Source: Chrysoperla carnea (Eukaryota > Arthropoda > Insecta > Neuroptera > Chrysopidae). From it: a stretch of 64,000 nt of DNA. The notes beneath the pieces were generated by a model that was given only the letters and a program-made list of their open reading frames with translations, had not been told where the DNA came from and searched no databases. Below are positions 32,301 to 42,032 of this stretch, in pieces (position 1 is the first letter of the stretch; every line of letters begins with the position of its first letter). The stretch lies in NCBI RefSeq assembly GCF_905475395.1, contig NC_058337.1, forward strand, positions 131,461,960 through 131,525,959, written 5' to 3'. Both the position numbers and the translations under genes were made by a program.

Positions 32301-35300
32301 TAATAATAATACAAAAGAGAAGGTACCGGAAATGGATGCCTAGCACATAGACCAAGGATCTTTTCTTGAAAACAACCTGAAGGTCATTCGAAGGTAAGGC
32401 GTCTGCGAGTAAGAGGTGCTATTTTAAACAGATGAAGTTATAGAGTTCTGACGTGGTAAGACGCCACACAGAATTCCTGCAGTTCCTCCGCCAGGATTGC
32501 TCCTAGGATGATGGATCCATGGTTTCGGACACAAACATTCTATGACTGGCATCCTGCAGGTTTCTGCGTGTGAAAATAGCATGTATGGAGGTTTCATCGT
32601 CCTCCATACAGGCCTTAAAAGTAGGAAAATCGAAGATCCTCATATTATGAAGGTGATAGTTCAATCAACAGTATCCTGTCAAGAGCCCCACCACCATTCT
32701 TAACTGTGTGCTAGTGAGTAATTTTTCAAACTTACTTGTAAATTGACATCAGCTCCTCGACTAAGTAACACATTCACACAATGAGCGGGTTGTTTATGAG
32801 CAGCGATATGCAACGCAGAGCAAAGGCCTTTATTTAAAGCATTAATATTAGCTTTACTATCCAACAACAATGAAATAATCTACAACAAAGAAAAAATATA
32901 TTAATCTCGACTTTATTAAAAATGAAAAAAAAAAGAACATTCATACTTCTGGTTGATTTCCAAAAGCTGCGTAATGTAATGTGGTATCCCCATCTGTATC
33001 AGCTGCATTCACATCAGCACCAAACTTCAATAATAATTTAGCCACAGCAACATGTCCTTGATGGGCTGCTACTTGTAAAGCAGTTCGGCCTCCGCTACGC
33101 ATGTCAGGGCTTAAACCAGGTGTATCAACTAATGTTTCTAACGTACGTTTTATAGCTTCTAATTTTCCATGAGCAGCATCTCGTACTAGCCGATCTGCTA
33201 AGCCAGAACCTACGCCAGGTTCACCTTCCCCACTAGAACCTGGTAACCATGACACTAAAACGGAAAACATTTTTTTAATACAAAACGACATATAACTTCC
33301 GCTTAAATTAAGGATTAAAGATAACCTGCTTAAATTAATGATTAAAGATAACCTGCTTAAATTAAGGATTAAAGAATTTACTCCAAAGAATTTCGACTAC
33401 AAAATTTATCATATGAATAAGCTTGCGCAATTGCTTGAAATAGCTTGTAACAGAAAATGGTTAAAAAAACAATATTAATACTAACTTGATGGTTCAGTCC
33501 GTTGATTTTGATCTGCTTGCATTGTATTCGATAATTCAGTTGCCGATCCTGGTAATAATCGAACACATGCTGGATTCAACGTCCATGCGGTTCCATCTAG
33601 CTGAATTCTTAAATCTCCATCTCCATACACCTTAATAACTTTACCTAATTTACCTAATGCCTAAAAAGAATCATCAAAATTGTTAATGAATTATACACTG
33701 TGTTTCAAAAGTAAACGGAAAAGCCTAAGAACTTTCCAGAGAAATATTTTTTGAAAAAAAAGGTTTCAAATAAAAGTGGGGAAGGTTAAAAAAATCGATT
33801 TAGTGAGTTTAACATATAACTGCGACCTTGAATTGACCATGGAAGATCTGATACAAAAAATGCTTTTCTGGAAAGTTCTTAGACCATTCCGTTACTTTTG
33901 ATACACTCGATATACAGTTTTTAATATAAAAATTACATTTTTCATAATATCAATCCATTCTCCATGACCTTTTTGTAATTCTTTAACTCGTTCCATATCG
34001 TTAATTACACAAACTATATCGCCTACCGAAAATGATGTTATTTTTGTTAGAGCCGCTGGATTATAGGTCCATCGATTATTACATCCTGTTAAGCGGAGCA
34101 AAAATATATTATAAAATAGACCTCTTTCATTGATAGTTAAAAAAAAAAATTGTTTACCTTCATGTTGAACTCGAATATCACCTCGAACAGTAACTCTATG
34201 GACTGTGCCTTTTTTACCAATGTACTAAAAGTACAAAAAGAATAAATTAATTTATCATCCAGAGCTTTAATTTGTGATATTCCATGTTATTAAATGTAGT
34301 GGATTAGTCTAAGGCGTTAGTCATAGAACGTTGGACTATTTAGATTAGGTTGCGGGTTCGAATCCAGGCATCGGCAGTGTGAACAATTTATAATTAATGG
34401 GAGTACAGAATTGATCACATTGTCGTCGCTTGGATAAGAACGAAGTAACCGACTCCACCCACATCAAAAATGTAATTGTAAATATGTTTGTAATTGAATA
34501 AATAAAGATTAACAAATATTGACGTGGGTGGCATCTGTGATAAGGCGTATGTCACAAATACGGAGGTTAAACCCCCATTATTATAAATTCGTATAGAACT
34601 TTGTTACGAAACTAATAAAATTCCCTGACTTTTATCTTTTTTACGAAATTTCCAGTAGAATTTGAGCTCCTTGAAATTTTTAGATTTTCCAGTCACGTGT
34701 AGTTTTGATGAAACAAAAAGTGAGGTCATTTTATTAAGTGAGTTTATTACAGTCAATCAATACATACATAGTATAAAACAAAGTCGCTTCCCGATGTCTG
34801 TCCCATGGTCGTATTTATGGTTAGATCTTTAAAACTACGCAACGGATTTTAATGCGGTTTTATAATAGATTCAAGAAGAAAGTTTTTATGTATAATACAT
34901 ACATAGTATAGTAGAGAAACACTGCTAATTTTAGAGGTTAAACGAAATTGTGAACAAAAAGAGTGTAAGTTACGGCCTATGAAGTGAAAGTCATAACACA
35001 ATAATCTTTGCATTTAAAATTGAAGTTGCCCAGCGAAGCGGGTAGTACACAGCTAGTACAGAATATTTTTTAAATTTCTGAATTATAACAGTCTAGTAAG
35101 CAAGATTGCCAAAAGTGTTGTCACGCTTAATTTAAAAACGTTTTTTATTTCAAAATTTCAAAAGGAATGATCGCTACAAAACGTTAGGTTAACTATAAAA
35201 CGATTATCATTAATAGATTAAAATGATCCACCCTGTATAACCTAAAAACATATTGTAAATAAAACGTTTGAAATGCCGCTCTTGGCGCTTTCGTAATAAC

Positions 35301-37122
35301 GTGTGTTTTTCTCTCATCACAAGAATAATGATTGTGTTACGAAAGACGAGCAGCCAAAGCAATTTTAAATGTAGAGACAAATACTTACTTCAGCCATTCT
35401 TTGATTCCATCCACCATGACCCTGCTGCAAAGCTTTCAACTCTTCAACAGTAACATTCACCAAAACTTTATCACCAACACTAAATTGTGTATTTACACTT
35501 TTATTATTAATTGTAACCGGACGAATTGTGACTGGTACTTCATGTTGTTCGCCCAATATTGGTATATGATCACGGTAATAATAACCACCCGAAGCTTCTT
35601 GTATAAACTTCAAATCACATTTACCCTTATGACCCAATCGATAAACATTTATCGAGCCTGACGACCATTTTACATTCACTACAGAACGTGCACTCTCGTT
35701 ATCCCAACCTTGGATATCCATAACACGACCGGTTTTACCTTCACCGCCATCTTGAACTCCCCATTCCCAATCATGACCACGGACAACAATCGCTCCAACA
35801 AATATTCCACGTAAGTAACATTTCGTTGCATTTTTACGTATGGGTAATTCCATTCCCTGAGCTGACGCAGAATCGAATCTTTGAAACGGATGCGTTAAAT
35901 CGTGTTTATCAGCATGATAACATAAGGAACATAAATCATAATCAGTACATCGTTTACATTGGAATCGCATACCGGCGATTCCATGTTTCTTGCATCCATC
36001 ACAGATAATATTTGGATGTTTCACTCCTAGGAGAACAAAAAAAAAAAAATTATAAGTGAGAATTTCCCAATCTTTTCCCTTTTTTGTCGAAATACCATGT
36101 TTTATGTTAGGCATGTTAAGCAATCATGCCTAAACTACTGAATCGAATTAAATGAAATTTGGTACAAAGATAGTCTAGAGCCTGAGAAAGGACATAGGCT
36201 ACTTTTTAATGTGAAAAAGGACTGTAAGAGGTTGAAAGGGGTGTTCTTCTTAAAAAACTTAAAAAGTTCTGCATGGATTAAGCTCAGATTTTGACACGAT
36301 ATACAGCCAGCTTCAAGGATTGTTTTAATCAATTTTGGTACTTGGGGGAGAGGGGGTGAAAGTGGGAATAAACAATGGAATATTTTCAAATATATCCAAG
36401 TGAGGTATCAAATAAAAGAGCATGACGTGTATACTCAGTCAAAATAAACGCAAAAATTGAACCATTGATTATAGCTACATCACTTAGAATGGTAAAACAC
36501 GTGCATTTTTGGAGGTACAGAGTTTATATTACAAAACTGTAATCCTGACGTAAGGGGATTTGGGGGACGGAGGGGGTCGAAAGTGGGTATAAACGATCGA
36601 GTTACATGAAAGTCAGTTCAGCCATTTCAAAGTAGTGAACCCACAGGGACTGGATTCATAATAAAGACCATTTCAAGTGTTATGAAAGGGGGATCAATGA
36701 GAGCAAAGGAAGGTCAAGGCTACAACGAGGTGATTCTTACTTTAAACCCACCAAAGCGGGCGAGCCACATGCTAGTAATCTAAGTTTTGAGAAAAATGAA
36801 AAAACAAATAGTACCAAGTGTAATAAATACCTATTTGAGCATTGTCAATCACACGTAAATCGAATTGTCCTTGGTAACCAGTCCGATAATTAGTACGACC
36901 ACCTGAATCCCATTGTACGACCACTGTTTTATCGGGGGAATCTCTTCCTGGTCGTCCAACTTCACATACGGTTCCAACATAACCTTCTCCACCATCTAGA
37001 AAAATTCCAAAAAAAATCCCTTAATTAATTAACTTGCATCAAAATAAACTAAGTTAAAATGTACCTTGATTTTGCCAGGCCCAATTAGGTCCTCGTACAA
37101 CTCTTACACCTAGTGTAAGCAT
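29382..37122 (-). CDS. mib2: E3 ubiquitin-protein ligase Mind bomb 2, complete
   Basis: Thirteen exons, minus order: 37122-37065, 36995-36831, 36026-35389, 34224-34158, 34085-33937, 33660-33486, 33254-32947, 32879-32736, 32229-32148, 32081-31815, 31207-30699, 30444-29980, 29543-29382; all phases agree, giving 1062 residues. MIB2 ubiquitinates substrates including Notch ligands; fly mib2 acts in muscle. Domains: MIB/HERC2 (GVRVVRGPNWAW, 5-72), ZZ finger (CDGCKKH...CKRC...CSLC, about 82-125), a second MIB/HERC2 (VVRGHDWEWGVQDGGEGKTG), Mib repeats (LQQGHGGWN and LQKGHGEW), ankyrin repeats (about 440-760), a Thr/Ser/Asn-rich linker, RING at about 941-976 (CQIC...CGH...CLRC) and a C-terminal RING (CGIC...LCGHGACSRC...CHMC). 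GVKHPNIICDGCKKHG favours mib2 over mib1. An in-frame TGA at 37146-37144 supports the start. Confidence 0.97.
32310..32732 (-). mobile_element. Decayed LINE 3' end, family 2, in mib2 intron 8
   Basis: The minus strand reads an LRMVVGLLTGYC-like block, then a C/H-rich stretch (KACMEDDETSIHA) typical of LINE C-termini, and ends with a GGGCAATAATAATAATAAT-type tail at 32291-32310. It matches 4955-5270. Its start abuts the donor of mib2 exon 8 closely. Confidence 0.65.
33696..33910. mobile_element. Short mariner-type MITE in mib2 intron 5
   Basis: The two ends are inverse complements over about 50 bases: GTTTCAAAAGTAAACGGA at the left and TGTATCAAAAGTAACGGA in the complement of the right, both continuing into CTAAGAACTTTCCAGA. 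TA dinucleotides border each side. It fills most of the intron between exons 5 and 6. Confidence 0.72.
34295..34540 (+). mobile_element. tRNA-derived SINE in mib2 intron 3
   Basis: Contains an A-box-like TAGTCTAAGGCG (34305-34316) and a perfect B box GGTTCGAATCC (34355-34365), as in a tRNA gene, followed by an unrelated body and an A/T-rich tail (about 34470-34515). The cloverleaf is not intact, so it is a SINE head rather than a tRNA gene. Confidence 0.6.
34785..35057 (+). mobile_element. Helitron-like non-autonomous element end
   Basis: The right end shows CCCAGCGAAGCGGG, a short hairpin, then TAGTACACAGCTAGT: the hairpin-plus-CTAGT arrangement typical of Helitron 3' ends. The left part (CAAAGTCGCTTCCCGATGTC) resembles insect Helitron-type 5' sequences. 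Exact left edge is uncertain. Confidence 0.55.
36130..36777 (+). mobile_element. Repeat-derived sequence with Helitron-like 3' end in mib2 intron 2
   Basis: Ends in CAAAGCGGGCGAGCCACATGCTAGT, with the CTAGT terminus also seen at 35057. The preceding sequence (AATGAAATTTGGTACAAAGATAG and on) is of a kind repeated in insect genomes. No coding content. Confidence 0.45.
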
Positions 37123-37429
37123 ATCAAATAATTTTTTGCAATTTCATTATATATTTCCATTGTATAGTTTGATGTGTTTGTATGATGTTTGTAAATGTTT
37201 TACGTCGAACACAATCGAATAACACATATTGGATATTTATTTAAGAATATTTCATTGTATTAATAAATTTTTTTTTAAATAAAATTATTATTAAAATTAT
37301 ATTCAGTGTTTTTTTTATATTTATTTTAATAAATTATTTATTTTGTATACACTATTAACTGTCAATTCTTTCCAGTTTATTGAAAGTGTGTGTTCTTTGC
37401 TTGATTCATACAAGCATAGAAATTACGTA

Positions 37430-37732
37430 AAAAAAAAACTTTTAACAAAAAGAAAACCGATTTCAAAAGAAAAAACTTTTCCAAAACAAATTAATATGAA
37501 CTAAAAAGTAAAAAAAATAACGATAATATAATATAGTTAAAATTTTTATTATTTTTGGAGCAAACTGTTCTATCAGAGTTGTTTCCTTGGCTGACACCGA
37601 CTCCAAAAATAACAATAATTTTAACTGAATTATATTATCGTTATTTTTGTACTTTTTAGTGCATTTTAATTTGTTTTGGGAAAGTTTTTCTTTTGAAGTC
37701 GGTTTTCTTTTTTGTTAAAAGTTTTTTTATTT
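37430..37732. repeat. Foldback element with ~130-base arms
   Basis: Arms 37430-37560 and 37601-37732 are inverse complements with scattered mismatches (e.g. CTTTTAACAAAAAGAAAACC on the left matches the complement of the right), separated by about 40 bases. It lies just upstream of the mib2 start. Confidence 0.72.
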
Positions 37733-37734
37733 AG

Positions 37735-38048
37735 TGATTTTTAGTGAATCTGAAGTACACTAACTAACTTGTAACTAAAAAAAGTAATCGGTTGGCGTGA
37801 TATTGAGTTATTCGTCCTCTTGTCGTGTATACTTAATGCAAATTTAATACTTTTATCATTTTCTCATGGATACCGTTATCAGAACTCGACCAAAATGAAA
37901 TGGGACCACACGGGAAGCATGAGCTTTCAAATAGATAAAGAATCATCAAAATTGGTTCACCCAGTCGAAAGTTCTGAGGAACAAACATAAAAAAAAAAAT
38001 ACAGTCAAATTGATAACCTCCTCCTTTTTTGTTTGAAGTCGGTTAAAA
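37735..38048 (+). mobile_element. LINE 3' tail-like remnant
   Basis: Includes ATCATCAAAATTGGTTCACCC and GAAGTCGGTTAAAAA at the end, the kind of 3' sequence carried by common insect non-LTR elements. It directly follows the foldback element, whose right arm also contains GAAGTCGGTTTTC. Confidence 0.4.
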
Positions 38049-38869
38049 ATTGATCCATACGTACAATGAATTTACAATTTTTTTTTGTGTTTTCCCAATT
38101 TCTTCAAATTAACCCAAATTAAGTTTAATTTTCATCTTTTTTTATATTGATTTCAAGGAAATTGGTAAAAATATTGGGAAATTAGAATAATTTTTTTATA
38201 TTATATCTTGGAGAAAGTTTTTATTAAAGAGTATGTCAAGCTTGAGTTAAACCACGCCCTACAATATAATACAAAGAAAAAATTTTAGAAAATTAAGAAA
38301 ATTACATCTTTCATGAAACATTTAATATTAAGCGTGCTTAGCTCATAGGCAGTTCAGTTTAGCTAAAAAAAAATTATACCATTTTTAGCAGAATCGAACT
38401 TAAAGTGAGATCGCTAGTCGCTTGAGTTAAGTACCTCGCGTATCTTAGGATTCCGTACTGTTTTTTATTTAATTCGGTCATTCTGTACGTATACTGACAA
38501 TTTTTCACGGTGATATAAAAATTAATATTTTCCGAAGAAACAAATTTTGGGAATGCATAAGCATCGCTATTAAGAGGCTTAATTTTTTTAAAACAGTCAA
38601 CAACTAGAGAAAAAGTAAAAAATAATTGCCCTTAAAAATTCTAAACTACAAATAAATAAGTTTTGTTGTTGAAATTTTTACGAGTGTTTTATATTTTCCA
38701 AGTGCGACCTGGTATACTAACCCTACATATCGGATTTCAGCATTTCTGAGCCAATGCAGATAATGTAGCGAAAAAAATATCAGACTTCTCCAAAACTCGA
38801 TAAATCGTGTGCTAGAAGTAGAATAGTTAGATGGCAACCTGGCGCAACCTTGCAGTTTTGGCCGCTAGT

Positions 38870-38990
38870 ATTGTACGTGTGAGGTGACGAGGGGAATTTG
38901 AAATAGTTCTTATCTCAGATGACTTTTAAATTAAAAGTCATCTGAGATAAGAACTATTTCAAATTCCCCTCGTCACCTCACACGTACAAT
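38870..38990. repeat. Perfect 121-base palindrome
   Basis: Arms of 60 bases (38870-38929 and 38931-38990) are exact inverse complements around the single base at 38930. The core includes GTTCTTATCTCAGATGA, which recurs once more at 39486-39502. Confidence 0.95.
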
Positions 38991-39109
38991 TATATATTAA
39001 TTAAAAGTTTTAATGGTATAGACAAAAAAGATAAACCTTCATTCAAGGGATGACGTCATGCACACTAATTAATTAGCATAACTTTGATACAAAAAAAGTG
39101 CTTTTGATA

Positions 39110-39420
39110 ACATTTATGATAACATTTTTTAATTTCTGACATGTATATTTATAGCTAACTTGTTAAAACCTGCAAGAATAACCTTTGGTCTGTAAATGGA
39201 AAAAATAAAAAGTCTTTATTATGATAAGATTTTTAAATTGCTGACATGTATATTATATTTATAACTAACTTGTTAAAACCTGCAAGAATAACCTTTGATC
39301 TGTAAATGGAAAAAATAAAAAGTCTTTATTATGATAGCATTTTTAAATTGCTGACATGTATATTTTTAGCTAACTTGTTAAAACCTGCAAGAATAACCTT
39401 TGATCTGTAAATGAAAAAAA
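39110..39420 (+). repeat. Minisatellite, about three units of 105-110 bases
   Basis: The block AACTTGTTAAAACCTGCAAG recurs at about 39158, 39268 and 39372, with matching flanks TGACATGTATAT and AACCTTTG(A/G)TCTGTAAATG. Units differ by a few substitutions and small length changes. Confidence 0.9.
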
Positions 39421-40469
39421 TAAGATAACGTCCGCTAGTGGCGCTGCAGTTACTTAAACTTTTGAGCGCGGTGGGGGGCTGTGGGGTTCTTATCTCAGAT
39501 GATCCGGAAGTTGTGACCTTGGGCATGTACAAGAACAAGTCAGGCTTTAGAAACACATCAGCAATTTAAAAATAGTGATAAATAAGCAAAAAAAATTTCT
39601 TCATTAATATTTTATTTTAAAAAAGTAGTGTCACATTACTCTTTTCTTGGAAGAGCGGAAGTCAACATCCGGTCGTTATAAATGCTTACTAATCATAATT
39701 CAAATGATCTCGAAACGGATTTATAACGCATTCCACACTTCCTCGTTGACATTCATTATAGTGCAAAAGTCTATATTATGGGAGAGTAAATGACTAAAAT
39801 ATACAAACTTGCATTCCTCATAACGAGTTCTTTCATTTGATATGCTACATGATATATTTGGAGAAAAAATTTCCTTCCCTTACGAAACTAACCCTAAAAA
39901 TCCGAATTCGTTTCTTATTCGTCCACAGTTGGATTACCTAATGCGTTAAATGTATATATATGCTCTAAATGTAGATTATTTTGGCCAGCACATTCGGAGG
40001 AATCCTGCTTAGGAAGATAAATAGACACGCAGATAGACAAGAGTTGTACACGGTGAACCACTTTAATCTACCGAGCTTGGAGGGTGACATCTAACGATAA
40101 ACTTTAATTTGACCTTGAACTAGACTTTTAAGGTCAGTTCAAGGGCAAGTTGAATTTCATAAATAGGATCATCTGTTTTTGAAATTTTACCTTAATATAA
40201 GCACTTGCTTTTTTTAAATAATATTTCAAGGTCATTTCAGGATTCAATTGAAAAAAAAAATTTTTTTAATTATATTTTAACAAGTGAAAACAAACAATTG
40301 ACTGATTTAATTGTTGAAATACCATGTATAGACAGTGTAAGCTTAAGGAAAGTTAAACAAACAAACACATGCATAATATATGTAACGTATACAATAGGTA
40401 CCTGTGACGTGTAGGGTAAACAGTGATGTTTACGAAAAAATGTTTCAAACAAAAGTTGATTATTTTATT

Positions 40470-40860
40470 ATAAGGAACATTTTTTACATTTAAACTTTTG
40501 TTCCATCTCTAACGGTTTGCAAGATAGGTCCAAAGGACCCAAGACCTTGACCTATGTCGCTCATTTACGAACTCGACCCCACTTTTTTCGTCCTGAGCAT
40601 GCTGTAAAAATTCAGCTTGGTATCTTTTTTCGTTTTTGAGTTATCGTGATAACGGACGGACAGGTGGAAATGGACTAATTAGGTGATTTTATGAAAACCT
40701 TAACCAAAATTTTGTTCGTATCATCAATATTTTAAGCGTTACAAACTTGGGACTGAACTTAGTATACCTTGATATAATTCATATAAACATGGTATAATAA
40801 ACTTAGTATACCTTGATAGATTTCATATATACATGCTATAAAAATTCATCTTGCACTTGA
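40470..40860 (+). repeat. Dispersed repeat, copy 1 (partner at 56880-57140)
   Basis: Shares TTTTGTTCCATCTCTAACGG, GCTCATTTACGAACTCGACC, AAGCGTTACAAACTTGGG and a terminal ACATGGTATAA-type motif with 56880-57140 in the same orientation. The 3' end motif ACTTAGTATACCTTGATA is duplicated here (about 40758 and 40802). Class unknown. Confidence 0.8.
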
Positions 40861-41001
40861 ACTTTCTTGGCGAGATATTTAGGTGGATAGATTTATTTAA
40901 TGGCCCATCTTTTTTATCGGGTGAATAAAAACCATGACTAAAGACAAAATGATAAATAGGTACTATAGTAAATTTTTATTTGCTAATAAAAAAGTTTTAT
41001 A

Positions 41002-41335
41002 CCATGTGTGTATGTACCATCTAGGCATATACATATCTGTAGTATGACAGAATACATCCGTTTAGTAATGCATCTAAGCGAGAGGTATTATATACATGTA
41101 TTAAACACTAGTTGAAAGACGCTTGGAGAGTGGGAGTTTTTTAGTTACAGATAACTAGTAAGTATGCAACAAAACTCCCACTCTCTGCATGCATAAAACA
41201 GAAGGTCTGTCGTATGGTATCTGTTGTCTTACGACACATGTATATATAATACCTCTCGCTTAGATGCATTACTAAACGGATGTATTCTGTCATACTACAG
41301 ATATGTATATGCCTAGATGGTACAAACACACATGG
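41002..41335. mobile_element. TA-flanked foldback MITE
   Basis: Ends CCATGTGTG...CACACATGG with arms of roughly 110-140 bases that are almost exact complements (e.g. GATGCATTACTAAACGGATG on one side). TA flanks both ends (41000-41001, 41336-41337). The loop contains further complementary ACTCCCACTCTC / GAGAGTGGGAGT segments. Confidence 0.85.
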
Positions 41336-42032
41336 TATATTATATTGCAACTGAGAAAGTTCAAAATTTCATCCCCACTCCTCTCTAAACTTTGCAAGTA
41401 TTTGGCTTAATTTTTCATCTGAAAGTTAAAAAATTTATTTCATAATATTATCTCAATTTGAAAGGTCATTGATTTATTAAAAAATTTCTCCAAAATTTTG
41501 TTATTATTTAGACAAGTGTTAATAAGTAGGTACACGTAATTAAATGTATTTCAAAAAATAAAAATATATAAAGCGTTTTTATTTCTAATTCGAAATTAAA
41601 AATTTTAAAAAAAATATATATATCGTTACGTGTGAAGTTCCATGTTAAGGTACTTCTACTCTGTTGTAGCAGGTATATAAAATCAGTCATCAACTTGAAA
41701 ATTGTTAATAGATGAGTCAACCTTTTATAGGCTTTCTTTAAAGTATAAACAATAAAAATAAAAAAAATCATAACATTACTATAAAAGGGCAATGGGGCAC
41801 TTGATAAAATGATAAAAATAAAATTTATTAGAGATACATTTTCATTGTTTATTTGTTTTTATCATTTATTATACAAGTACCTCAACGTAACAGAAGTAAA
41901 TGCAGTACTCGAAATTGCACACGATAAGATTAATATTGATAACATCATAATATTAACTACTCATTATTCACAGACAAATCGTCGCGTCGTCACAATCGAG
42001 AATAGTTCCTCGAATAATAGTCATCCAAAATT

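Larger units (their letters stand above)
37123..42032. other. 4.9-kb divergent intergenic region
   Basis: Separates mib2 (-) from the four-segment membrane protein (+), so it should include both promoters. It is built almost entirely of repeats listed separately: a foldback element, a LINE tail, a perfect palindrome, a minisatellite, a dispersed repeat and a TA-flanked MITE. No gene is supported. Confidence 0.55.

Noticed and set aside
34305-34380. Possible tRNA gene (A and B boxes)
   Set aside because: The acceptor and anticodon stems do not pair and a SINE-like body follows; treated as a SINE. The same holds for 58211-58265 and 62594-62680.
38320-38450. Possible degenerate SINE (minus strand, AGTTCGATTCTGC)
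   Set aside because: The B box is imperfect and no convincing A box lies at the right distance.
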